Shown here: piece after piece, positions 23,506 through 29,018 of the stretch
Numbering within the stretch: the stretch's first letter is position 1
Layout: each line of letters opens with the position of its first letter
Source of the DNA: a virus
DNA length: 32,129 nt
Reading direction: 5' to 3' (one strand)
IMG/VR virus record: IMGVR_UViG_3300007770_000056
Span: 1-32,129 of that record
The notes under the pieces: model-generated
What the model was told of the DNA's origin: nothing
The model's database searches: none
Seen by the model: only the letters and a program-made list of their open reading frames with translations
Position numbers and translations under genes: made by a program

Positions 23506-23675
23506 AATATTCCTCTCTTTTTAAAGATCCTCTCAAGGCCGTCCATATTGATCTTCAAAGTCCTCTGTAGCAACTCCTGGCACCTCGCAGCGCAATGGTT
23601 ATGGATTTCAAAATGATACATCAAACCCCGTCTCTCCTTAAACTCACTCCCACACCCCGGACACCTATAAGCCAT
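23496..23675 (-). CDS. Small classical C2H2 zinc-finger protein
   Basis: 59 aa: MAYRCPGCGSEFKERRGLMY, then HFEIHNHCAARCQELLQR. The spacing C5-x2-C8-x12-H21-x3-H25 is that of a classical C2H2 finger, with a second CxxxC pair (C28, C32) after it. A C-terminal helix ends IFKKRGILCQ. GGGGGG lies 7 nt before the ATG. Its stop overlaps the start of the Cys-rich gene by 10 nt. Single C2H2 fingers occur in bacterial Ros/MucR-type and phage proteins. A transcription regulator is plausible. Confidence 0.72.
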   Translation of the reverse strand: MAYRCPGCGSEFKERRGLMYHFEIHNHCAARCQELLQRTLKINMDGLERIFKKRGILCQ

Positions 23676-23687
23676 TGTTTACCCCCC

Positions 23688-23740
23688 TTTGCTCTCTTCG
23701 CGTCTTCTTGTCCTCGGCGCCTTTTGTCCGTGGAGCGGCG
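23688..23740. repeat. Interspersed repeat of the CTTTGCG-TCTTC-CGGCG type, copy 1
   Basis: It contains TTCTTGTCCTCGGCGCCTTT and TCTTCGCGTC, close to 23848-23896, and a related shorter copy is at 28954-28990. It lies just before the ribosome site of the C2H2 gene. Sequences of this kind are common between genes in uncultured bacteria. Confidence 0.65.
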
Positions 23741-23751
23741 AACCTTACTGT

Positions 23752-23961
23752 TCATGTATTCCCCAAAACCTTCCACACAACATAAGCAAAATAACCACAA
23801 CAACCGCTTAATAAAGCTACAGCCCCATAAAAACAAAACCACTCTTTACCTTTGCGCTCTCCTTGTCCTCGGCGCCTTTGTGGCTCCGTGTGAGTACTCA
23901 ATCCCTTAATCCCTCTTTTCTTGACCCGTAACGTGTAACCTGCAACTCGTAACCCGTTCAA
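23752..23961 (-). CDS. Doubtful small membrane ORF extended by repeats
   Basis: A 69-codon frame. Its first ~39 codons are the translation of interspersed repeats (NGLRVAGYTLRV comes from the CGTAAC units; EPQRRRGQGERKGK from the CGGCG-type unit). Only the last part, WFCFYGAVALLSGCCGYFAY and VVWKVLGNT, looks like a real one-helix membrane peptide, and it has no good start of its own. It is probably the remnant of a small membrane gene whose 5' end was overwritten by repeats, or a chance frame. Confidence 0.3.
   Translation of the reverse strand: MNGLRVAGYTLRVKKRGIKGLSTHTEPQRRRGQGERKGKEWFCFYGAVALLSGCCGYFAYVVWKVLGNT
23848..23896. repeat. Interspersed repeat of the CTTTGCG-CGGCG type, copy 2
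   Basis: CTTTGCGCTCTCCTTGTCCT, CGGCGCCTTTGTGGCTCCGT and GTGAG follow one another here. The CTTGTCCTCGGCGCC core is identical to copy 1. Confidence 0.7.
23926..23959. repeat. Interspersed repeat of CCGTAAC/CAACTCG units, copy 3
   Basis: CCCGTAACGTGTAACCTGCA is followed by ACTCGTAACCCG. The units match those at 11444-11479 and 15125-15150. It abuts the stop of the 103-aa gene at 23958. Confidence 0.65.
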
Positions 23962-24269
23962 TTCAGCCCCCTATGCCCTCTCCTGCTAATCTCGATCGTG
24001 ATCAGTACTCCGTTATGCACCACATACGTGAAATCCTCGTCCCTGAAATACAGGCTATGCCCGTGCCTCCTGATCCTCTTGTGCTCCTTATTGCTGATAT
24101 TCTTCACCCTGTCCGCTTCCGGAAACCTCGCCTCGATATGCTTCTCCGCCTGGGCGCATGATATGGCCACGTTGTACAACTTCTCAAACCGCTCCTGAAA
24201 AGCAAAGATAGCGTGCCTCTTCAGCTCCAGCGGCACCTTCCTGCCCTTCCTATTAACATAAGAAATCAT
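23958..24269 (-). CDS. Hypothetical early protein
   Basis: 103 aa, basic. Helical N-terminal half (KRHAIFAFQERFEKLYNVAI) and a C-terminal strand hairpin HGHSLYFRDEDFTYVVHNGV, then LITIEI. This ending looks like small toxin-like or DUF4258-type hairpins, but no catalytic residues can be named. GGGAG lies about 8 nt before the ATG. Function unknown. Confidence 0.65.
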   Translation of the reverse strand: MISYVNRKGRKVPLELKRHAIFAFQERFEKLYNVAISCAQAEKHIEARFPEADRVKNISNKEHKRIRRHGHSLYFRDEDFTYVVHNGVLITIEISRRGHRGLN

Positions 24270-24294
24270 CTGACGTTCTCCCTTCGTCTTAGAA

Positions 24295-24546
24295 TCAATC
24301 CCAGCACTCTATCTCTGCCTCTGCCATCTGTTCAGGAGTTTTATCTTGCAAGCCTTCCTCTGGATCGCTCCAGTACTCCCATGATGCCTTTGCATACACC
24401 TCCAGATCTCCTTCTATGTACTCAATGGCCGCATTTGTCAGGTTCTCGGCAATATTTCCAAGATTCTCATTGAAATCAATAGCCTGCTCTCCGATAATCT
24501 CTACCATTCGTCTGATAAAGCGCGTTTTATACTCTTTGTATTCCAT
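24295..24546 (-). CDS. Small early protein carrying a 24-residue insert copied from the tail tip gene
   Basis: 83 aa. The N-terminus (MEYKEYKTRFIRRMVEIIGE) and the acidic end (VYAKASWEYWSDPEEG, PEQMAEAEIECWD) resemble a small phage early family with an EYA--YW-DP and C-term -A-Y/CW ending. Between them, about residues 22-45 (IDFNENLGNIAENLTNAAIE and onward) come from a 72-bp exact copy of the tail tip gene, a multiple of three that keeps frame. The insert would lengthen the middle helix. The start overlaps the previous gene region closely (2-nt gap). The function of the family is unknown. Confidence 0.75.
   Translation of the reverse strand: MEYKEYKTRFIRRMVEIIGEQAIDFNENLGNIAENLTNAAIEYIEGDLEVYAKASWEYWSDPEEGLQDKTPEQMAEAEIECWD
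24411..24482. repeat. 72-bp repeat, copy B (inside small early gene)
   Basis: Base-for-base identical to 1980-2051 and in the same orientation, 22,431 bp away. It encodes the same peptide in the same frame within the 83-aa gene. The absence of any silent difference indicates a recent event or continued gene conversion. Confidence 0.95.
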
Positions 24547-24548
24547 TG

Positions 24549-24737
24549 TTATTCAATCTCTGGCCTTTTATTCTCCCTCATACAATCCGCCAGCATGACA
24601 AGAGTCTGATGTGTATACTCAAGATCACTTGGCAGATTCTGCCTAAAAGCGATCGCATCAATGATACTTGCCCACCGCTCCCGCTCATACCTCCTTGCTG
24701 CCTTCCGTATATCCTTGACCTCCTGGTTCTTCATCAT
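24549..24737 (-). CDS. Hypothetical small early protein
   Basis: 62 aa from the ATG at 24737 (or the adjacent ATG at 24734). The longer frame up to 24773 is only the translation of an interspersed repeat. The sequence is basic and helical: NQEVKDIRKAARRYERERWA, then an IIDAIAFRQNLPSDL segment. The ribosome site is weak. Function unknown. Confidence 0.58.
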   Translation of the reverse strand: MMKNQEVKDIRKAARRYERERWASIIDAIAFRQNLPSDLEYTHQTLVMLADCMRENKRPEIE

Positions 24738-24747
24738 TTGTGTCTTG

Positions 24748-24785
24748 GTTTTTATCTGCTTTAATCTGTGCAAATCCGCGTCCTA
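24748..24785. repeat. Interspersed intergenic repeat (ATCTG-TTTAATCT type), copy 2
   Basis: GTTTTTATCTGCTTTAATCT then GTGCAAATCCGCGTCCTA, the same skeleton as 9372-9413. It spans the gap between two small genes and supplies the stop codon of the 77-aa gene. Confidence 0.65.
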
Positions 24786-25016
24786 CTCCCCTGTTGCAAA
24801 CACAACTTGCAGACCCTTCCACTCCCTGAACTCGCTGTCCCTAGCCTCGGTAAACCTTGTCGCCTCCTCAGCAAGCTCCTCTTTAGCGATCCTCGCCACT
24901 GCGTTGTCATGCACCTTCACGGCGCCGCGCGTACACAAGAACCCGATACCGGCAAAGAACGCTACCGCAAGGCAAAACTGAACAATATCCCACGCAACCC
25001 ATAAAGATTTACTCAT
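24783..25016 (-). CDS. Small membrane-anchored coiled-coil protein
   Basis: 77 aa. One membrane helix at ~9-30 (DIVQFCLAVAFFAGIGFLC), then a charged helix (VARIAKEELAEEATRFTEAR). GGGGAGGGTTTTTT precedes the ATG. The stop falls within an interspersed repeat. Possibly a superinfection-exclusion or lysis-timing type membrane protein, but nothing specific supports that. Confidence 0.65.
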   Translation of the reverse strand: MSKSLWVAWDIVQFCLAVAFFAGIGFLCTRGAVKVHDNAVARIAKEELAEEATRFTEARDSEFREWKGLQVVFATGE

Positions 25017-25050
25017 AAAAAACCCTCCCCAAGAAAAGAAAAAAACACCA

Positions 25051-25090
25051 TAACTTTAGGCACTTCAAACTTCAAACTTTAGGCACTTGT
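25051..25090. repeat. Interspersed repeat: AACTTTAGGCACTT units
   Basis: AACTTTAGGCACTT occurs twice, at 25052-25065 and 25076-25089, separated by CAAACTTCA. A simple tandem structure in a non-coding gap. Confidence 0.6.
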
Positions 25091-25092
25091 TT

Positions 25093-25266
25093 TCAAGCCT
25101 TCACCTCAAACTTCTGAAGCCACTTCGTGATCGCGCTCTGCTTAAAGAAACACCGCCCATTGATCCTGTAATGCGGTATCTCGTTCTCGCGGCACATCCT
25201 GTTTATAGTCCACTTCGCAAAAGGAACAATCTCCGCCAGCTGCTTAACAGTCAATAAATTCTCCAT
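25093..25266 (-). CDS. Excisionase/AlpA-like helix-turn-helix protein
   Basis: 57 aa: MENLLTVKQLAEIVPFAKWT, then INRMCRENEIPHYRINGRCF and FKQSAITKWL. This is the MerR-type HTH_17 fold: LTVKQLAE helix, recognition helix around WTINRMCR, an IPHYRINGR beta wing, and F--SAI--WL closing. Phages use such proteins as excisionases or as small regulators. No integrase lies next to it in the window. It is a minus-strand early gene with its own short gap on each side. Confidence 0.8.
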   Translation of the reverse strand: MENLLTVKQLAEIVPFAKWTINRMCRENEIPHYRINGRCFFKQSAITKWLQKFEVKA

Positions 25267-25292
25267 AATTTAACCCTCTGTGTTAAAATCTT

Positions 25293-25643
25293 TTAATCCG
25301 TTGTCTGAATCTTTGGTGTAAATCCGCCGTGTTTGAACGGCCAAAACTTAAAAATCGGTGAAACCACCTTTACGCTCTTCTCCTCTTCCAGCTTCCTCTC
25401 CGCCTCACCCTCTACCTTAAACCCTACCCCGTAGAACATACCGCACATCGGGCTTACCATCATCCGGGGCGTCAACACGAACCTATAATCAAACTCTTTC
25501 CAGAGAGCAGCTACCCGGTCCTCCTCGCGGTAGATCACCTGCCAGAGCCGCTTTTTGTTCTCCCTGCAAGACAAAGTACCAGCCAACGCCGACCCTATCT
25601 CCACATCCAAATGCTCCAAAAACTGATCAAGCGATAACTTCAT
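25293..25643 (-). CDS. Hypothetical early protein
   Basis: 116 aa. MKLSLDQFLEHLDVEIGSAL begins a helical half; the second half has strands around RFVLTPRMMVSPMCGMFYGV and a basic, Pro-rich end. GGGAGG lies 5 nt before the ATG, which overlaps the preceding stop by 4 nt. No domain is recognised. Confidence 0.65.
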   Translation of the reverse strand: MKLSLDQFLEHLDVEIGSALAGTLSCRENKKRLWQVIYREEDRVAALWKEFDYRFVLTPRMMVSPMCGMFYGVGFKVEGEAERKLEEEKSVKVVSPIFKFWPFKHGGFTPKIQTTD

Positions 25644-25852
25644 GAGATCCTCCCTATGATCAAGTTAAATAAATTGCTGATAGGTCCCTGGGCAACCACC
25701 TTCATGGATTCGTGAGAAATTATCCTATAAAAATCATCATCATGATAATAAGCTGCCCTGTCCAGGGCCGCCGGCGCCGTATCAAAATCCCCCTGGAACA
25801 CGTTATACTCGTCGTCCATATTTTCCCTGGTAAATAACATGTACTCTTTCAT
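25640..25852 (-). CDS. Hypothetical early protein
   Basis: 70 aa, acidic: ENMDDEYNVFQGDFDTAPAA, then YYHDDDFYRIIS. AGGGAA precedes the ATG. It sits directly after the CII-like gene with no gap and overlaps the next gene by 4 nt. Function unknown. Confidence 0.62.
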   Translation of the reverse strand: MKEYMLFTRENMDDEYNVFQGDFDTAPAALDRAAYYHDDDFYRIISHESMKVVAQGPISNLFNLIIGRIS

Positions 25853-26206
25853 CTATTCCCTCTCCGCCACCTGCTTCAACGCCTCCAGCAGCGCCATACC
25901 CGACTCAATATCCTCCATCATCTCCCGGTGTATCTCTTTGTATTCCTGCTTGTCTACCTTCTCGTCCTCAAGTGCGGCAGAAACCTTCTGGCACGTCTCG
26001 CCAAACTCCTTTGTCCATACCAGTAGTGCCTTATTGATCCCTGAGTTGCTAGTCACCCTCGGCAACCGGAACGGTTTCGACAACCCGTTCTGAGCACAAA
26101 GCCAGAGTATAGGTATATGCGCGCGTTCCGGGTCCTTCTTTTCAATAGCGTCGATAATCACCTGAATACGGTCCAGCCTTACCATCATTCTTAATCTTAC
26201 TTTCAT
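25853..26206 (-). CDS. CII-like phage regulatory protein
   Basis: 117 aa from the ATG at 26206; ATG codons at 26188 and 26185 are equally possible. LDRIQVIIDAIEKKDPERAH and IPILWLCAQNGLSKPF form the DNA-binding part seen in the phage CII (CP76-like) regulators. The C-terminal helix pair (VWTKEFGETCQKVSAALEDE and KEIHREMMEDIESGMALLEA) is the typical second domain. Such proteins activate lysogenic promoters or control early genes. It stands at the left boundary of an AT-rich insert. Confidence 0.6.
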   Translation of the reverse strand: MKVRLRMMVRLDRIQVIIDAIEKKDPERAHIPILWLCAQNGLSKPFRLPRVTSNSGINKALLVWTKEFGETCQKVSAALEDEKVDKQEYKEIHREMMEDIESGMALLEALKQVAERE

Positions 26207-26276
26207 CAAAATCTTTATCTTGCTCTAAATCTATATCTTCAGTCCAATCATCAGTCATGTTTTGGTTTATGCTCAT
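26142..26276 (-). CDS. Small acidic ORF overlapping the CII-like gene
   Basis: 44 aa, very acidic (DDWTEDIDLEQDKDFDESKI), ending SGDYRRY. It overlaps the start of the CII-like gene by ~65 nt in another frame and the end of the 48-aa gene by 26 nt. An internal ATG (residue 7) is an alternative start. The ribosome site is weak. It may be a real overlapping gene or a chance frame. Confidence 0.4.
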   Translation of the reverse strand: MSINQNMTDDWTEDIDLEQDKDFDESKIKNDGKAGPYSGDYRRY

Positions 26277-26397
26277 GTTGTTTTAGCCTTTCTTCTAATG
26301 TTTTAATCTTATCATCAAGTTTATTTATTTTATAGTGACCAGTGCGATTAACCACAAACAATGCAACAGTTATTAAATAAACTAAGGCAAAAATCAT
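26251..26397 (-). CDS. Small membrane protein with coiled-coil tail
   Basis: 48 aa: MIFALVYLITVALFVVNRTG is a membrane helix; KLDDKIKTLEERLKQHEHKP is a coiled coil. The ATG follows the methyltransferase stop immediately (TGAATG). Strongly AT-rich, like the methyltransferase, so probably part of the same acquired cassette. It might anchor a partner at the membrane, but there is no direct evidence. Confidence 0.65.
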   Translation of the reverse strand: MIFALVYLITVALFVVNRTGHYKINKLDDKIKTLEERLKQHEHKPKHD

Positions 26398-27387
26398 TCA
26401 TATCCCCAGCCCTTCCTGTCTCAACCTAGCATCATTAACAATATTTTGACAATGCTCACTATCTATCTCACTTCCTACAAACCTTCTATTTAACCTTTTA
26501 CATGCAAATAGAGTAGCACCAGACCCTGTAAAAGGATCAAAAACAATATCACCAACATTAGTACATGATTCAATTATCCTACATAACAATGCTACTGGTT
26601 TTTCAGTAGGATGGTTAGAAGGAGGGACTCTATCAAACTTCCACACGTTTGAATGTCTATACCCTTTTAATTTAAAATCTTTTTTTGGTATAAACGCAAT
26701 ACATTCATATTGATTGCCAAAATCCCCTTCAAGATTACCAGCAGTCCAATTATTCTTAACCCATATTATTCTATTGCGAATTCGAGTCAAATGAGGTTTT
26801 TGCTTTTCAAATTCCTTTACATTTTCATCAATAGCATGCATAGTTTGACTTATCATAGAGGTTATTTCCCCTTTACTAGCCCCACAACCTCTTAATTTAT
26901 CTAACATTGCTCCCATATGCATATACATTTTACTATGATTATCTCTCAACATTTCAATTTCACGTTCATCAGGATCATCTAATTCTATTTTATGACTATA
27001 AAAACTCCACAAACTTCCCGTATCTCTTAATAAATCCCAAAACATATCAATGTTCATATATAACACATCATCATTCTGAATATCTTTTAACTTTTCTTTT
27101 CTATGGTTAGATAAATAATTAATACCATATGGAGGGTCTGTTAATATCAAATCAATACTATTACCGTTTAACTCCCTTACTACATCATTCATGTCGTTAT
27201 TAAACAATGTTATATTCCCATCCTCATAATACGGCTCTAAATGCTCATAAGTCTCCGGGTAGTCACCGCCATGATCCGCGAAAACCGCTTCGCACTCTAT
27301 ACCCTGTTTTTTCAATAAGATCATGTGCGCTGTCGAATTCACCCCGCCGCCATAAGACAAATATTTCTTGATTTGTTTCCCGCTCAT
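26398..27387 (-). CDS. Chimeric protein: PAPS-reductase-type N-terminus fused to a DNA methyltransferase
   Basis: 329 aa from the ATG at 27387, which has AAGGAGA 8 nt upstream. Residues 1-50 read as the start of a PAPS reductase/ATP-pyrophosphatase fold: YLSYGGGVNSTAHMILLKKQ (P-loop-like SGG motif with GGGxNS) and VFADHGGDYPETYEHL. From about residue 57 it is a beta-class amino-methyltransferase: LTDPPYGINY (motif IV, 82-91), NHPTEKP (258-264), then FDPFTGSGATLF (motif I, 283-294). The rest of the PAPS reductase is missing. A helical stretch at ~135-200 may be a target recognition insert. GC content drops at the join. Methylation of adenine is likely from DPPY. Confidence 0.85.
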   Translation of the reverse strand: MSGKQIKKYLSYGGGVNSTAHMILLKKQGIECEAVFADHGGDYPETYEHLEPYYEDGNITLFNNDMNDVVRELNGNSIDLILTDPPYGINYLSNHRKEKLKDIQNDDVLYMNIDMFWDLLRDTGSLWSFYSHKIELDDPDEREIEMLRDNHSKMYMHMGAMLDKLRGCGASKGEITSMISQTMHAIDENVKEFEKQKPHLTRIRNRIIWVKNNWTAGNLEGDFGNQYECIAFIPKKDFKLKGYRHSNVWKFDRVPPSNHPTEKPVALLCRIIESCTNVGDIVFDPFTGSGATLFACKRLNRRFVGSEIDSEHCQNIVNDARLRQEGLGI

Positions 27388-27406
27388 TTGCATCTCTCCT
27401 TTGTTA

Positions 27407-27994
27407 TTAATTTTTTGACATTGCAAAAACTTCACACTCTAACTTCGCCACAGCCAGTACTGATGGTTTCAGTTCTTCGGGTACATCTTTATAGCCGTAT
27501 CTGTTTAGATGCATATGTACCTGCGTGCTCACTAATACTAAATTCTCTAAATGATAATTGCTTGGATTGCTGTCTTTGAACCTCAATACATGACCGTCTG
27601 GTATTTTGCCGTGAGCCTGTTCCCAAACAACGATGTGCTTGTATTGCCAGGTACTCGGTTCAGCAGTTTTAATTAGCACCCTGCCATCTGCATGGGGGGC
27701 TACCTCAGATCCTACAGGTTTTCTCCTTAGCGACTTGTCTCCTTTTTTAAAGCTGCCTTTATTTGCCTTACATACACCCTTGCCCTTAGTATCGGTATTC
27801 CAGGACCTGTTCCCTTTCTTATAGCGAGCGCTTCTGCCAGTGAGCCATCCACGCCTTATGCGAAATTGCTTTATTGCCTCATTGGTTTTGTCAGTTCCAA
27901 ACTTTCTATTAAAAATCTCAACAAGTCTGGCGGGTTCGAGAGCCCTGTTATCGTAAATAAATATCTCTTGCTTTTTTGTGTAACGGTTATACAT
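27407..27994 (-). CDS. HNH endonuclease
   Basis: 195 aa. N-terminal DNA-binding helices (TKKQEIFIYDNRALEPARLV, then NEAIKQFRIRRGWLTG), a basic Gly/Lys-rich middle, and an HNH_3-type nuclease core: YKHIVVWEQAHGKIPDGHVL (118-137; His120, His135) followed by FKDSNPSNYHLENLVLVS (139-156; Asn151). Freestanding HNH genes spread among phages as homing endonucleases or assist packaging. It lies beside the chimeric methyltransferase and may have helped move that cassette. Its start lacks a clear ribosome site. Confidence 0.85.
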   Translation of the reverse strand: MYNRYTKKQEIFIYDNRALEPARLVEIFNRKFGTDKTNEAIKQFRIRRGWLTGRSARYKKGNRSWNTDTKGKGVCKANKGSFKKGDKSLRRKPVGSEVAPHADGRVLIKTAEPSTWQYKHIVVWEQAHGKIPDGHVLRFKDSNPSNYHLENLVLVSTQVHMHLNRYGYKDVPEELKPSVLAVAKLECEVFAMSKN

Positions 27995-28015
27995 AGTTTA
28001 TGTATTCGTTCAGTT

Positions 28016-28255
28016 TCAGACTATCCCTTCTTTTAGCATTGTAGGAAATGATCGCTCGGATATGGAATATTGAGCCGCTACTTTGACACCTTCTAAAACG
28101 AGCTTTCTGTTCTCGATAATATTCTTTGCGATATCTGTAATCGCCCTGGCCCTTCCAATCTCAACCGTAAGAGCTTCCCCTTTGAGATCCTCCTCCCGCA
28201 GTTTCTCCAGCTGAGCAAAAAGATGATTGTTAAGATGGATTGATTTATTCTGCAT
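28016..28255 (-). CDS. Hypothetical early protein (small phage family)
   Basis: 79 aa: IHLNNHLFAQLEKLREEDLK, then EIGRARAITDIAKNIIENRK. This helical pattern (NHLF-QLE-L--EDL-GE, E--RA-A---A--II-N--L) recurs in small proteins of many temperate phages near the switch region. Function unknown. GAGGGAA precedes the ATG, and it overlaps the upstream gene by 11 nt. Confidence 0.7.
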   Translation of the reverse strand: MQNKSIHLNNHLFAQLEKLREEDLKGEALTVEIGRARAITDIAKNIIENRKLVLEGVKVAAQYSISERSFPTMLKEGIV

Positions 28256-28637
28256 TATTTCCCTCCTTTGTTGTGTTATGCGTACCCACCTTATCTAAGT
28301 AATACTTGACCTTGTCTGTAGAACAATAACCAAGTACGTCATCGTCTCTATCCTCCGTATCAAGCAAGAATGGGGCCCAATCGCCATCAGGTGTGAGAGG
28401 TGCAATTTCAAACAAGCCATTCTTTCCTCCATAAGTGTAAGGGCCTTGGATCACGCTAAGTGAAAATCCGTTTTTAAACTTCACAAGTGCGCGGCGTGTG
28501 TATTCGTCACTACGGTCTTCAATGTCCTCGATGCTGTTGAAGCATGACAGGCTTGCAAGATCTGTGATCAAATTTTCTTTTGGTGTGACATCTACTACAC
28601 ATTCATCATTGCCCCACATAAAACCATCATCACTCAT
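28245..28637 (-). CDS. Hypothetical early protein (small phage family)
   Basis: 130 aa, acidic. The central part (ALVKFKNGFSLSVIQGPYTY, GGKNGLFEIAPL) and ending (DDDVLGYCSTDKVKYYLDKV) match a widespread small phage family with FKNGY-LS---G--TYGG--GLFE and DVLGYL----V--YL motifs. Function unknown. AGAGGAA precedes the ATG. Confidence 0.7.
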   Translation of the reverse strand: MSDDGFMWGNDECVVDVTPKENLITDLASLSCFNSIEDIEDRSDEYTRRALVKFKNGFSLSVIQGPYTYGGKNGLFEIAPLTPDGDWAPFLLDTEDRDDDVLGYCSTDKVKYYLDKVGTHNTTKEGNNAE

Positions 28638-28653
28638 TTTCTATTTTCCTCTG

Positions 28654-28755
28654 TAAAAAAATAAAAGGAGCGTACCTCCCGGCCGTCCTGCTATTGGCAA
28701 TTAGCGAATCTCTACTGGGTCCGGAATAATCGTTTTTCAGCTGCCTCGCTCCTTT
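28654..28755 (-). ncRNA. Long-loop terminator-like hairpin / candidate structured RNA
   Basis: On the minus strand AAAGGAGCG (28747-28755) pairs with CGCTCCTTT (28664-28672) and is followed by a T-rich run. The 74-nt loop can fold further: GCTA/TAGC and CCGG/CCGG pairings are possible. The gap between the flanking early genes contains nothing else. It could be an intrinsic terminator, or a small RNA closed by one. The fold is by eye only. Confidence 0.5.
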
Positions 28756-28761
28756 GTTAAA

Positions 28762-28993
28762 TTACTTCTTTGCAGTAATTTTTCGCAGCCTTCGTTCTGC
28801 TGCTAATCGAACAGTCTTTTGAGTGTCCGGCCATTCAATCATTTCTTTAAGCTTCTTAGCATTAGCTTCTTTGACTCGCATCAAGCGACTTTCAACGTCC
28901 ACCCATGCGCACTCAGTTCCATAACCACGTCCAGCTGACCATGGATTCTTTTGCTTTCGCTTTTTTCTTTGCGTCTTTGCGGTGAGTCACCAT
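28762..28993 (-). pseudogene. Small early gene with repeat-derived start and broken frame
   Basis: A good start (GAGGGG, 8 nt, ATG at 28993) reads MVTHRKDAKKKAKAKESMVS and then stops. The plausible protein is in the -1 frame: NPWSAGRGYGTECAWVDVES, then RLMRVKEANAKKLKEMIEWP and DTQKTVRLAAERRLRKITAK. That frame is open from 28986 but has no start until a GTG at 28902. The frames meet at an A-run (AAAGAAAAAAG), and the start region is an interspersed repeat. Either a one-base loss has broken the gene or the ribosome shifts frame there. Confidence 0.55.
28954..28990. repeat. Interspersed repeat of the CTTTGCGTCTTTGCGG type, copy 3
   Basis: CTTTGCGTCTTTGCGGTGAG with a preceding T/C-rich string, related to 23688-23740 and 23848-23896. 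It overlaps the start codons of the small gene at 28762-28993. Confidence 0.6.
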
Positions 28994-29018
28994 TACGCTT
29001 TCCCCTCAAACAAATAAT

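Noticed and set aside
23621-23842. A 73-codon minus-strand frame overlapping the C2H2 gene
   Set aside because: Mostly repeat-derived and in the wrong frame of the well-supported C2H2 protein.
1980-24482. The 72-bp repeat as a diversity-generating retroelement template/variable pair
   Set aside because: There is no reverse transcriptase gene, no adenine-biased mismatch, and the tail copy is not at the end of a C-type lectin domain. The copies are identical.
11444-28990. The repeat clusters as a CRISPR array
   Set aside because: Units are not regularly spaced, have no unique spacers of fixed length, and no cas gene is present.
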